From assembly GCA_017307165.1 (NCBI GenBank), contig JAFKGK010000012.1:1-64000 (forward strand): 64,000 nucleotides of DNA. Direction: 5' to 3'. Position numbers and translations under genes: made by a program. Every line of letters starts with the position of its first letter. The stretch's first letter is position 1. The stretch comes from Candidatus Melainabacteria bacterium (GTDB taxonomy: Bacteria; Cyanobacteriota; Vampirovibrionia; Obscuribacterales; Obscuribacteraceae). The notes beneath the pieces are model-generated. The model had not been told where the DNA came from. It was given only the letters and a program-made list of their open reading frames with translations, and did not search any database. Positions 54,003 through 63,164 of this stretch are shown here, piece after piece.

Positions 54003-55976
54003 ATGAACGAAAATCACGAAACAGGGGCCAGTATCGACGTCGAACGTGCTCTCAAAGAGGCTACCATCTCTTTGAGGACAGGCAAGTCCGCACTCGAGAA
54101 CGAAAATTATCAGCTGGCCGAGCCTCTTTTGATCAAGGCACTGGATGCGTTCGAATTAGCTGGCGCTAAAAGCAGCAATGATTATTTTTCTTGCCTGCAT
54201 ACACTGGCCGATACTTATTTTCATCTCAAACGTTTTTATGAGGCCAAGGCCTATTACGAGCGTTTGTCTGTAGCTCGCCTCAAAAACGAAGGCTCCAATG
54301 ACGCTCAAGTAGTTGTGGCATTGCTCAAACTGGCCTCCACTCAAGAAAAATTGCATGAGTATGCAGACGCTCTCAATACTTACGATTTAATCCTCGAACT
54401 AACCGAGTCCACAATCCCGCAAGGCCACGCACTGATGGGAGTGGTACTCGAATCCATCGAGGTTTTTGTCGATCGTCATGTCGTTGACGATCGCGAACGC
54501 ACGACCAGGCTAGAGGCCATCGCACAAAAAAAAGCAAGATCTGGTTTCGATCCAAACCTGCATCTAACTCAATCCAGCGTAGATCTCCAGGCAATCGCCG
54601 AACTCGAAGCCGACACCAACGCTCACCTACTTGCTCAAGACCCAGAGCAATTGCGCAAGACTCTCGGCTCCTGGACCAATCCCGAATTGACAGTCTGGGC
54701 TGGTTATTTGCGCAATCGACAACAGCAAAAGTCCGAAGAGGAGTCAAAATCGACTCCGGTGCCGCATTTGGACCAGCAGAGCCAGAGCGCTCAAATGGCA
54801 TACAACGTGACCGAACAAGAACTCACCGCCCAGAGGCTGGCCAATCTCAAACAGCACAAACCGACCCACGAGCCCAAACTGGCCAAAGCCCGACAAGAGG
54901 CAAAAGCCGCAAAAGGACTGCCTGATGTGCCGACATCGAGATCAAATATCGATCTCAAGTCGCCATTCAAAGATGAGGGTCGCAACAAATCCATCAAAAA
55001 AATCGATACAGATAAGCGACCATTCAATCCTTTACCCGCGATCAGCGCCCTGTGCGTTGCCGGTATTATATGCGGTGCAGTGTGGTTTGCCCATGAGTAC
55101 ACCAAAACCATGGTCACAGGCAAGGACAAGGCTCCAGCTCAATACAAATTAGATCTCAACGGCCGTAGTTTTCAGACAATCGACGGCAAGATCAAGGTGA
55201 GATTTATTGCCAACCATTTTGTGCAGGTAGACATCACTCGCGATGCTGATGCACTGGATAGCAATACAGTCGAATACAAAGACTCGCGACAAAAAGCCGA
55301 AGGTCCCCTGGCTCAGCTTGCAGCCTACGGTCACAACACGGTGGTATTTAAGCTCTCCAATCAGTATAAAAGCCTAGAATTGCCCGGAGGCGTGGTTCTC
55401 TACGAAGATGGTGCGCCAGGCAAATTGATAACAGACAAAATGCAAAAAATGTCCATGGCAGCTCAATCATTTTTTGCTACTCACGATCACGTCTATCCCA
55501 CCGGAGAGGCTGATTTTGCCGACTCCGGCACCAATTTTTCTTACGAAAACCCTTTGTCAGGCCAGATCCGCAAACCTGTGGTCAATGTAATCAATCAAGC
55601 TGGCGGCAAATTTGACGAGGTCTTTGTCGAGCAACTGCAGTCCATGCGTGATCGCGATCCCAAATTTGCTGCCGACGAGGCTCGGGCCGAAGACTCACAG
55701 GCAGGTTTGATCGAGTGCCTGGCTATCATGCCCGATCCAGGCGCTGATCCAGACAAGGCCGGGTGTGGAATGCTCATGAGAGCATATGATGAAAAAGGCA
55801 AGCTGATCATGTCCGGAGATCGGGACAAAGCCTATGTGATTGCGCTCAAAAACGGCATTGCGCTAGACGCCAGCAAGGCCAGCCGCAAAAAGAGCGTTCC
55901 TGCCTTCAATATGCCGTCCAGTGCGGTGGTGGCAGTAGAAATAATGGATAAGACAGTAGAAAAATCAGATCAGTGA
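54003..55976 (+). CDS. TPR protein with central membrane helix
   Basis: 657 residues. Residues 15-160 form about three TPR-like helical pairs (SLRTGKSALENENYQLAEPL, DYFSCLHTLADTYFHLKRFY, VVVALLKLASTQEKLHEYAD). A charged linker (260-340) leads to one membrane helix (ISALCVAGIICGAVWFAHEY, near 348-367), after which about 290 residues should be outside. The outer part has MSMAAQSFFATHDHVYPTGE and SYENPLSGQIRKPVVNVI, reminiscent of pilin-like periplasmic domains, plus two Cys (ECLAI, AGCGM). Cytoplasmic TPR plus outer domain suggests signal transfer or scaffolding. No family name is given. Confidence 0.8.
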   Translation: MNENHETGASIDVERALKEATISLRTGKSALENENYQLAEPLLIKALDAFELAGAKSSNDYFSCLHTLADTYFHLKRFYEAKAYYERLSVARLKNEGSNDAQVVVALLKLASTQEKLHEYADALNTYDLILELTESTIPQGHALMGVVLESIEVFVDRHVVDDRERTTRLEAIAQKKARSGFDPNLHLTQSSVDLQAIAELEADTNAHLLAQDPEQLRKTLGSWTNPELTVWAGYLRNRQQQKSEEESKSTPVPHLDQQSQSAQMAYNVTEQELTAQRLANLKQHKPTHEPKLAKARQEAKAAKGLPDVPTSRSNIDLKSPFKDEGRNKSIKKIDTDKRPFNPLPAISALCVAGIICGAVWFAHEYTKTMVTGKDKAPAQYKLDLNGRSFQTIDGKIKVRFIANHFVQVDITRDADALDSNTVEYKDSRQKAEGPLAQLAAYGHNTVVFKLSNQYKSLELPGGVVLYEDGAPGKLITDKMQKMSMAAQSFFATHDHVYPTGEADFADSGTNFSYENPLSGQIRKPVVNVINQAGGKFDEVFVEQLQSMRDRDPKFAADEARAEDSQAGLIECLAIMPDPGADPDKAGCGMLMRAYDEKGKLIMSGDRDKAYVIALKNGIALDASKASRKKSVPAFNMPSSAVVAVEIMDKTVEKSDQ

Positions 55977-55997
55977 TATAGTATAGTAAGTCGGAGC

Positions 55998-56032
55998 AAA
56001 AAGAAAAGAGAGCGGCTTGCGCCGCTCCCTTC
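55998..56032. terminator. terminator between convergent genes
   Basis: A 7-base stem (GAGCGGC/GCCGCTC) with loop TTGC is followed on the minus strand by TCTTTTCTTTTTGC. It lies between the TPR gene and the HD gene and best serves the minus-strand transcript. Confidence 0.65.
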
Positions 56033-56041
56033 TCAGAGATC

Positions 56042-56548
56042 TCAGTCAGCCAAAAGGCTATTGAGATGCGCCCACAGAGGAGCAAGCTCGACGTCGCTGG
56101 CGTCGTAGAGGACCCGAACAAACTCGGCATGCTCGTACTTGTAGGTAGCGTACTTTTTGGGGCTCGTGGCCTTGCTCTGTCGCACATTGGCGATGCGATC
56201 GCAGAGCTTGGCGATCAGACCGAGGCGGTTGGCCGCGATCTTGGGCAAGGTCTTGGCCTTGCGCTCTGCACGTGTCTCACCCGGCTCGTCGGTGACGGCA
56301 TCGATGCCATCCACGACGGGCACAGGGAAACCGACATAGAGCATGTCGGAGCGAGTCTTTTTGGTGTCTTCGCCCACGTCATGACCCCAGCAGGTCATGA
56401 GGACATGCGGCGAGGTGAATCCAAACTCGATGGCCACGGAGACCACCGCTTCCAGATGAAATTGATACGGTTGATCACCGTACATCTGGTCCCCGTGGGC
56501 GAGCACGCACCACTGGGCATACCACGGAAGTTGATGGAAGGGAGTCAT
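56042..56548 (-). CDS. MESH1/SpoT-like HD hydrolase, possible small alarmone hydrolase
   Basis: 168 residues made almost entirely of an HD domain. The pattern matches the hydrolase domain of SpoT and MESH1: AHGDQMYGDQPYQFHLEAVV (His18, His31), H56-D57-V-G-E60-D61-T (SpoT: HDVVEDT) and KLCDRIANV with Asp117 (SpoT: KLADKLYNL). The Glu-Asp pair after HD marks the ppGpp pyrophosphohydrolase subgroup. There is no synthetase, TGS or ACT domain, so it would be a stand-alone hydrolase. AAGGA precedes the ATG. It is downstream of the malic enzyme on the same strand with 73 bases between, and has the same codon bias. Alarmone specificity is inferred. Confidence 0.8.
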   Translation of the reverse strand: MTPFHQLPWYAQWCVLAHGDQMYGDQPYQFHLEAVVSVAIEFGFTSPHVLMTCWGHDVGEDTKKTRSDMLYVGFPVPVVDGIDAVTDEPGETRAERKAKTLPKIAANRLGLIAKLCDRIANVRQSKATSPKKYATYKYEHAEFVRVLYDASDVELAPLWAHLNSLLAD

Positions 56549-56621
56549 GACGGGGTTCCTTTTTGCTAGATTTTACGAAGTGTCGGGACTCATGAGTCGC
56601 GCGGCTCCTTGAGGTTTATTT

Positions 56622-58052
56622 CTACTTTAAGGCGCGGCGGTTTAGGCCGCTTTTGGCAGCGGTCGACTTGACCGCCTCGGCAACCGTGGTAGCGACACGG
56701 CTGTCAAACACAGTGGGGATGATGTAGTCGGCGGCCAACTCACGGGTCTTGATCAGACCGGCGATTGCGCGAGCCGCTTCGATGCACATCTCCTCGGTGA
56801 TCTGGTTGACCCTCGCCTCCAGTGCACCCTTAAAGATACCTGGGAAGGCCAGGGCATTGTTGACCTGGTTGGGATAACGCGAGCTGCCGGTGGCGAGCAC
56901 GGCGACGTTGGCGGGCACCGTTTCTGGTGGCACCTCGGCACGCGGATTGGCCAGGGCAAACACGATCGCTTTTTTGTTCATGCATTTGAGATCGTCGCCG
57001 GTGAGGATGTCCCCGACAGACAGGCCCAAAAACATGTCGCGTCCCTTGAGGGCGTCCTTGTAGCTGCCCTTGTAAATGCCGGCATTGCTGTTGTCGGCCA
57101 GCCAGGTCTCGGTCTCGGTCAGGTTGGGGGCGCCCTTGTAGACCGCACCGTCCTTGTTGAAGGCAATGATGTCCTTGACGCCGAGGTCCATCAGCATTTT
57201 GATGCAGGCCATGCCGGCGGCACCGGTGCCGATGGCAGTGACCTTGAGCCTGGAGAGAGGCTTTTTGATGTATTTGGCGGCGTTGATGGCAGCGGCGCCA
57301 ACGACGATGGCAGTGCCATGCTGATCGTCGTGAAAGACGGGGATGGACAGCTTTTCCTTGAGGCGTTTCTCGACCTCGTAGCAGCGCGGGGAGGCGATGT
57401 CTTCGAGGTTGATGGCGCCAAAGTTGGGGGCGATGGCCAGGATGGCGTTGACGATCTCATCGGTGTCCTGGGTGTCCAGGCAGATGGGAAAGGCGTTGAC
57501 GCCAGCAAAGCGCTGAAAGAGCATCGCCTTGCCTTCCATGACCGGCAGGGCGGCCAGAGGGCCGATATTGCCGAGAGCCAGGACACGGCTGCCATCGGAG
57601 ATGACTGCCACCATCTTGCCGCGGATGGTCAGGTTAAAGCTCTTGTCGGGGTCGGCAGCGATGGCCTCGCAAACGCGGGCCACTTCGGGGGTGTAGACCT
57701 GGCCGAGATCGACTCGAGTCTTGACCTCGGAGGTAGGCACGATGGCGATCTTGCCGCCCAGGTGCTTGAGAAAGACGACGTCGGAGACGTTGACGATCTC
57801 TACATCAGCGAGCTTTTTGAGCTCTTGGACGATGACCTCGCCGTGCTTGGGATCGCGAGCGGCGATGGTAAAGTCGCGCAAAATGTAGTCACCGGTTGAC
57901 TGCACCACGTCAATGTCGAGGTGGTCGCCACCGGCTTTCGATACTGCGCTGGCAAAGTTGGAAAACGAGCCGGTGCCGCCGCGACTGAGCTTGGCACGCA
58001 CTATCATCTGATAGCTGCGTTCTCCAAAATCCAAAGATTTTTCTGTTTTCAT
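56622..58052 (-). CDS. malic enzyme with N-terminal ACT domain
   Basis: 476 residues. An ACT-like regulatory domain (about 1-90, YQMIVRAKLSRGGTGSFSNF, VQSTGDYILRDFTI) is followed by the malic enzyme core: VAVISDGSRVLALGNIGPLA, GVNAFPICLDTQDTDEIV, NLEDIASPRCYEVEKRL, IPVFHDDQHGTAIVVGAAAI and the dinucleotide loop VTAIGTGAAGMACIKML. It decarboxylates malate to pyruvate with NAD(P)+. The ACT domain suggests control by an amino acid, as in some Gram-positive and deep-branching bacteria. GAGGG lies before the ATG. The cofactor cannot be set by eye. Confidence 0.95.
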   Translation of the reverse strand: MKTEKSLDFGERSYQMIVRAKLSRGGTGSFSNFASAVSKAGGDHLDIDVVQSTGDYILRDFTIAARDPKHGEVIVQELKKLADVEIVNVSDVVFLKHLGGKIAIVPTSEVKTRVDLGQVYTPEVARVCEAIAADPDKSFNLTIRGKMVAVISDGSRVLALGNIGPLAALPVMEGKAMLFQRFAGVNAFPICLDTQDTDEIVNAILAIAPNFGAINLEDIASPRCYEVEKRLKEKLSIPVFHDDQHGTAIVVGAAAINAAKYIKKPLSRLKVTAIGTGAAGMACIKMLMDLGVKDIIAFNKDGAVYKGAPNLTETETWLADNSNAGIYKGSYKDALKGRDMFLGLSVGDILTGDDLKCMNKKAIVFALANPRAEVPPETVPANVAVLATGSSRYPNQVNNALAFPGIFKGALEARVNQITEEMCIEAARAIAGLIKTRELAADYIIPTVFDSRVATTVAEAVKSTAAKSGLNRRALK

Positions 58053-58111
58053 ATTTTCCCTCGATAGGCAGAGGGCCTGCCGCTTAGCGACAGACCCTCC
58101 GCTTTGACGAT

Positions 58112-60670
58112 TTAACCCTTGGCGCCGATCTTGGTGATCGTCTCGGCGATCAGGCGCTTGACGCGACCGTCGTGAGATTCACCCTTGAGGCCTTCGAGCA
58201 CGGCGATCGAGCTCTCGCTCTTGGCCTCGCCCAGGGCATTTACCAGAGCCATGCGCAAGGTAAACTGCGCCAGCTCCTTGTTGGCAGCGAGCTTGTGCAG
58301 CACGCCGAGAGCGCGGGTGTTGGCGGCGGTAGCCGTCTTGACCTTGCTCTTGCCCTTGCCGGTCTTGACCGCAGCGAGCTTGCCCAGGCAGCCGAGAGCC
58401 GCCGGACGCGCTGCCATGGGCTTGCCGGGACGGGCCCAGACATGCGCCAGATCGACGCCGCGGGAGTCGCCGAGCTCGGCGAGGCCGTTGAGGGCCCCGA
58501 CGCGCACGATCTCGTTCCACGAGTCGATCGCCAGCGCACCGGACAGTGCTTCGAAGGCGCCAGACCAGCCGGTACGGCCGAGGGCGGCACAGGCATCGGC
58601 GAGAACGAACTCGCTCTTTTCCGTGCCACCGCTGACGATACCGGCCAGGACCTTGCCTTCCTGAGCGGTCTTGTAGTTGCCGAGCGAATTGACCACGGCG
58701 CGGCGCACGCGCGGTTCGGCCTGGGAGGCGAGCTCCTTGAGGGCACGAGCTGCGTAGCGCGTCTTGATCTGCCCCAGGCAGGTCGCGGCTTCGGACGAAA
58801 CCGCCCAAAAGAAGGGGTCGGCGTCAAAGTCAGCAGCGGCCTTGAGCGCATCGACAGCCTTGTCGTCGGCGATCTTGGCGAGAGCCTGAGCCGCAAAGAT
58901 GCGACCCATGACCGCCGGATCGCCCTTGAGCTGGTTGGCCAGCATCAGACGCGGCACGTCCAGCTCGACCGTCTTGAGCACGTAGTTGTGCGGGTCGAAG
59001 CGGAACATCGTCGGCGGCTCCTGCATCGGGAAGGTAAAGGTGTGCTCCTTGTCCTCGACCAGGACGGTAAAGTCCTTGAAGGTGCCGTCGCGCATGCCGA
59101 AGGAGATCGGGATCGGCATCTTGAAGAGGCCGGTCTCGCCTTCGATGGTCTGGGTCTGGGCGACCTTGACCACGCACGAATGACTGCGCAGGTCGTAGCG
59201 ATAGCTGACCTTGTACTCGGGGAAGCCCGCGCCAAAGACCCACTGATCGAAAAACTCGCGCATATTCTTGCCGGTGACCTTTTCGATCGCCTTGATCAGG
59301 TCGATGGTCTCCACCGGCTGGTAGAGATTGTCCTGATAGTAGGTCTTGATCGAGTCGTAGTAGCCCTTGTCGCCGAGCATGTAGCGGATCATGTGACGCA
59401 CCAGGCCGCCCTTCTGGTAGAGGTGGCGGTCAAAGAGGTCGATCGGCTCGCGATAGGTCTGGCAGACGATGGGCCGGCGGTAGCGACGGTCCTCGGCAAA
59501 GTAGACCTTGGACAGGTTGTAGACGTAGTGGTCGCGGGCCTTTTCGCCAAGCAGATGCTCGACGGCCTCGACCTCGCCGTAGGTGGCGCCACCTTCGTTG
59601 AGCCAGGCGTGCGCCCACTCGCGGCAGGTGACCAGGTCACCGTTCCAGTGGTGATTGAGCTCGTGTGCATTGAGGCGAACCTCCTGCAGACGCTGCTCTT
59701 CACGGGTGCCGGCGGAGGCGAGGATGCGGTCGGTCATCACCGTGATAGTGGTGTTTTCCATACCGCCGAAGATAAACTCCTGGACAAAGACCTGGGCGTA
59801 CTTGCCCGGCCACGGATACGGCACGCCGTAGAGGTCGCCGAAGAGCTTGACCAGAGCGGCCGTGCCCTTGAAATACTCGCGAGCGCGGTCTTCCATGCTC
59901 TTGTCGACGTAGGCCTGCACAGGCAGCTCGCCGAGCATCTCTTCGAGCTTGACAAACTCGCCGACGACGAGAGCCATGAGATAGCTCACGTGCGACTTGT
60001 CATGCAGCCAGTGGAACGACCTGGTGCCGTCGCCGTTGTCCTTCTCGCTGACCAGGCTGCCGTTGGACAGAGCGGTAAACGTGGCCGGTACGCGGGCGAT
60101 GACCTCGGAGGTCATGCGGTGGCTGGGGTGGTCGGCGGTGAGGACGGGATGCCAGTGGTGGGCGTCGTCGTCCTGGCTCTGGGTCCAGACCTGATAGGGC
60201 TTGTCGCTGTAGAAAGGCGACGGGCCGGTAAAGTAGATGCCGAGCTTGGGGTTGGCGCTCTTGTACTTGACCGCGAGCGTTTCGCGAACGTCGGGTGCGA
60301 GCAGGGCAGCGAGGGTGACATGCAGCCGGTCGCCTTCGTGCTCAAAGTCCAGCGCGTTGCCGGCCGAATCGACCACCGATTCGATGACCATGGAGGCCGC
60401 ATCGAAAGAGACGGTATTCAGAGCGGCAAAGCGCGGCGAAAAGGTCGTGTAGGCGACGCCCGAAAGCGACTTTTTGACGGGATCGACAGAGAGATCGAGC
60501 TTGACGTGATGGACATCGACGTCGAGATCGGGAGCATAGCGCTTCTTGGTGTCAGGCAAGGCAAAGGGCTTGCGTGCCGGTTGCTTCTTGTCGTCACCAT
60601 GCGAAAGCCACCAGTGGATGTGACCGCAGCACGCAGCGTGCTCGGTCAAATTACCGAGATAAGTAGTCAT
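58112..60670 (-). CDS. M1-family aminopeptidase with HEAT repeats
   Basis: 852 residues. The M1 gluzincin core carries the exopeptidase motif FGGMENTTITVM (GxMEN) and the zinc site H336-E-L-N-H340 with Glu359 18 residues on (WLNEGG). Canonical HExxHxW appears as HELNHHW. The C-terminal third (about 590-850) is made of HEAT-type helical repeats (FAAQALAKIADDKAVDALKA, VNSLGNYKTAQEGKVLAGIV), as in M1 proteins of the TATA-factor TAF2/cold-active group. The N-terminus has an unusual Cys/His cluster (HAACCGHIHWW). There is no signal peptide, so it should act in the cytoplasm. AGGAG lies before the ATG. Codons are strongly biased. Confidence 0.93.
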   Translation of the reverse strand: MTTYLGNLTEHAACCGHIHWWLSHGDDKKQPARKPFALPDTKKRYAPDLDVDVHHVKLDLSVDPVKKSLSGVAYTTFSPRFAALNTVSFDAASMVIESVVDSAGNALDFEHEGDRLHVTLAALLAPDVRETLAVKYKSANPKLGIYFTGPSPFYSDKPYQVWTQSQDDDAHHWHPVLTADHPSHRMTSEVIARVPATFTALSNGSLVSEKDNGDGTRSFHWLHDKSHVSYLMALVVGEFVKLEEMLGELPVQAYVDKSMEDRAREYFKGTAALVKLFGDLYGVPYPWPGKYAQVFVQEFIFGGMENTTITVMTDRILASAGTREEQRLQEVRLNAHELNHHWNGDLVTCREWAHAWLNEGGATYGEVEAVEHLLGEKARDHYVYNLSKVYFAEDRRYRRPIVCQTYREPIDLFDRHLYQKGGLVRHMIRYMLGDKGYYDSIKTYYQDNLYQPVETIDLIKAIEKVTGKNMREFFDQWVFGAGFPEYKVSYRYDLRSHSCVVKVAQTQTIEGETGLFKMPIPISFGMRDGTFKDFTVLVEDKEHTFTFPMQEPPTMFRFDPHNYVLKTVELDVPRLMLANQLKGDPAVMGRIFAAQALAKIADDKAVDALKAAADFDADPFFWAVSSEAATCLGQIKTRYAARALKELASQAEPRVRRAVVNSLGNYKTAQEGKVLAGIVSGGTEKSEFVLADACAALGRTGWSGAFEALSGALAIDSWNEIVRVGALNGLAELGDSRGVDLAHVWARPGKPMAARPAALGCLGKLAAVKTGKGKSKVKTATAANTRALGVLHKLAANKELAQFTLRMALVNALGEAKSESSIAVLEGLKGESHDGRVKRLIAETITKIGAKG

Positions 60671-61191
60671 GTGGTTTCTCCTGGGTTAAAGCTCACGCAT
60701 CGCGGACTAGGCGCGCGATACATGGCGATAAGGGTCAGTGGGTTATGGAGACTGTGGGTTTTGAGAAAGAAAGGGTGTAAAGGGTGAAAGACAGAGAAAA
60801 GATATCTGCACCCTAGATAGTTCAGAGATCGGTAATCAATGGGAAAAGGCCTCCAGCGAATTAGCCTTTTCTGATACTCCTGATAACGTCGCAGATACGC
60901 AGGCTAGCGCAGCCTCTAACAGCTTGCGCTATGTGTATAGGCGGACGTCCCATACCCCCAAAAGGCCTCTGGACGGGAGTCATAATTTTGCAGGCTGCAT
61001 GACACGCGCGCGTCTGCGGAATATAAGCTCTCTAGCTCTTGATTATGAGAGCCCTTATTAGCAATTCTTGAGTGGTATTTTCTCTTTCACACAACACGTC
61101 GGTTCTCAAAAGCTTTCAATCTCCAGATTACAACCAACACTTATCGAAGCCCCGTGCTTTTCGATGTGGTCTGGCTTTTGGAAGTTTTTGG
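60671..61191. other. intergenic stretch without recognised gene
   Basis: 520 bases between two minus-strand genes. Several short inverted repeats are seen (for example GAGCTCTCTAGCTC near 61030 with GAGAGC), but no convincing gene, RNA family or terminator. The region presumably carries the promoter of the aminopeptidase gene. Confidence 0.4.
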
Positions 61192-61551
61192 TTAGAGTAT
61201 CGAATCGGCCCTGTTGTAATCATCCTGGTAGCGTGTGATATCAGACTCGGCAAAAGAATCACCGGTTTGGATCTCTATGATCTGGAGCGGAACGGTACCA
61301 GTACAGCGAACGCGATGCTTTGTGCCGCGCCCGACGAAGACGTGATCTCCATAGCGAATAGTCCTGAGGCTATCGTCTAGAGTCACCTCACCTTCGCCAG
61401 CCACGACCACCCAGTGTTCGTCCCTGTGCACATGGCTCTGCAGACTCAATCTCTGTCCCGGGTTGACCACCAGTCTCTTGACCTTTGTGTTCGACTCGTC
61501 GACCAGGACGTAGAAGGCCCCCCATGGGCGGTTTTCGAAATTGTCTGTCAT
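61192..61551 (-). CDS. mannose-6-phosphate isomerase type II-like cupin
   Basis: 119 residues, a single cupin matching the C-terminal isomerase domain of ManC/type II PMI proteins: RPWGAFYVLVDESNTKVKRL, PGQRLSLQSHVHRDEHWVVV (metal His-x-His and Glu), a GTKHRV motif and IIEIQTGDSFAESDITRYQD. It could isomerise mannose-6-phosphate and fructose-6-phosphate, but no nucleotidyltransferase domain is attached, so binding or a related sugar reaction is possible. ATG 61551 is chosen for its GAGG site 5 bases upstream; a longer frame starts at 61596. Confidence 0.85.
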   Translation of the reverse strand: MTDNFENRPWGAFYVLVDESNTKVKRLVVNPGQRLSLQSHVHRDEHWVVVAGEGEVTLDDSLRTIRYGDHVFVGRGTKHRVRCTGTVPLQIIEIQTGDSFAESDITRYQDDYNRADSIL

Positions 61552-61688
61552 AGCTACCTCGTCATGCGCATAAATCGTAGCACCAACAGGTGTCAAGGGT
61601 TTAGGCGCCTTTCTCTAAAAGTGTTTCCAAATTTCACCTGTAACCGGCCCCCGTGCTAGCAAGGCGGCGGCCACAAAAGGAGAAGGTT

Positions 61689-63056
61689 ATGTCCAACATC
61701 ATCCAGAATGGCCTCTTCGGCCAGCTTCACGTGCAGAACCCGGAAATCGCTCAGCTGATCAAGGGCAACTACACTCTCGAGGACATCGCGCACCTGCACA
61801 AGGTCCTCGCCGACAAGATGACGACCAAGATCCGTCGCTACAAGAGCGGTGGTCACTCTGCCGTCACCGTTCTCGATCTCGACCACACCCTCGAGGCCGC
61901 CGTCGACGGTCTCCTGATCTTCCAGTGGGATCGCGACAACATCATGCAGTGCCTCGCCGAACTGGCGATCGCCGAAAAGCCCTCCGCCAATGCGGCGCTG
62001 CAGATCCCCGCGGACCAGTGGAAGCGCGGCCTCCGGTCGAGCATCATCCACCACCGCAAGGGCGAGGAACGCTTCCTCGACATCATCCATGGTCGCAAGT
62101 CCGGCTACCCCAAGGATTATTTCTCGCGGCCTCACATCCGCTACAACCCCTTCTCGCTCCATGAGGTCGGGGATCCCTGGGGCCACGGTCAGAACGACTC
62201 GCTGGCCTTCGTCAACTTCCTCCTGTTCCATGCGCTCAAGACCAATCGCATGGCCTTCAGCGAGGACGGCGACTACGCGGCCTTCGCGGCTCTGCTGCAT
62301 GCTTATTTCTGGCGCATCCATGTCTGGGAAGACTTTGATCTGGGTGCCTGGGAAGATCGCGTCGGCGAGCACTGGTCGTCCATCGCCTGTGCCCTGGTCT
62401 CTCTGCGCGAGCAGCAGACCTTCCTGGATTCGTATGGCGCCCTGCGGTACAACCGTCTGGGCCACGACTACTGGAGCACCGCTCATGGTGCGGGCGAGAT
62501 GGCGGACAAGTGCGAGACGCGTCTGCGCGAGCTGGGCACGATGGAGTTCATCCGTTCCGACAACGGCGAGACTCGCGACGTCGACCTCGCCCAGCTCAAC
62601 CCCCTCCTCCTGGCGGCCTTCAGTGGTCGGCCGGTGCTGAGCGACGCCAACACGCTGGCCATCCTCGACAACATCGAGAACCGGCTGATGGGTCACATCG
62701 GTATCCGCCGCTACAACAAGGACATCTGGGATGGTCGCATCAACCGCGGCGATCTCGGCCCCGGTCAGGAAGCCCAGTGGTGCCACGGCTCGCCGCAGAT
62801 GTCCTACATCTACGGCGAGATGTATCTGCGTACCGGTGACGAGCGTTACTACGACAAGCAGCTCGCGCACTTCAACCGTGCGCTGGCGGCCATCTCGCCG
62901 CGCGGTCTGTATCCGGAGTGCTACATCATCGACATGAACACTCGCGAGTGGGTGGCTGATGCCAACGAACCCCTCGCCTGGGCGCAGTCGATGCTCATCC
63001 TCTCCCTGGTGCAGATGCAGAACTCCATCGAGCGCAAGCAGGCGGGCAACAACTGA
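61689..63056 (+). CDS. GH15/phosphorylase-kinase-alpha-like (alpha/alpha)6 barrel protein
   Basis: 455 residues. The pattern of helices with NDSLAFVNFLLFHAL, DYAAFAALLHAYFWRIHVWE, DFDLGAWEDRVGEHWSSIAC and ALVSLREQQTFLDSYG resembles the glucoamylase (GH15) barrel and the related phosphorylase-kinase alpha/beta subunits (there QALYLLFL, DYGMWERG, SSVGMAKAAL). A second half ends with SYIYGEMYLRTGDERYYDKQ and WVADANEPLAWAQSMLILSL, typical of such barrels. Trp-Glu in GAWED could be a catalytic acid. There is no signal peptide, so an intracellular glucan or a regulatory role is likely. AGGAGAAGG precedes the ATG; codons are strongly biased. Confidence 0.75.
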   Translation: MSNIIQNGLFGQLHVQNPEIAQLIKGNYTLEDIAHLHKVLADKMTTKIRRYKSGGHSAVTVLDLDHTLEAAVDGLLIFQWDRDNIMQCLAELAIAEKPSANAALQIPADQWKRGLRSSIIHHRKGEERFLDIIHGRKSGYPKDYFSRPHIRYNPFSLHEVGDPWGHGQNDSLAFVNFLLFHALKTNRMAFSEDGDYAAFAALLHAYFWRIHVWEDFDLGAWEDRVGEHWSSIACALVSLREQQTFLDSYGALRYNRLGHDYWSTAHGAGEMADKCETRLRELGTMEFIRSDNGETRDVDLAQLNPLLLAAFSGRPVLSDANTLAILDNIENRLMGHIGIRRYNKDIWDGRINRGDLGPGQEAQWCHGSPQMSYIYGEMYLRTGDERYYDKQLAHFNRALAAISPRGLYPECYIIDMNTREWVADANEPLAWAQSMLILSLVQMQNSIERKQAGNN

Positions 63057-63164
63057 GCGCAAGCTCGATTTCTGGGATCACGCGGGCCAATGAGACCTAA
63101 CAATCTCAACCCGCGTGGTCCTGAATGTCACCAAACCCTCGATCACAATTGTGAAAGGAATACC

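Noticed and set aside
58172-60787. 871-codon open frame on the plus strand opposite the aminopeptidase
   Set aside because: It is the mirror of a gene with strong C/G-ending codons, which removes stops from the opposite strand. Its translation has no recognisable motif, while the minus-strand product has a full M1 active site.
61656-63062. 468-codon minus-strand frame opposite the GH15-like gene
   Set aside because: Shadow frame of a codon-biased gene; the plus strand has AGGAGAAGG and barrel motifs.
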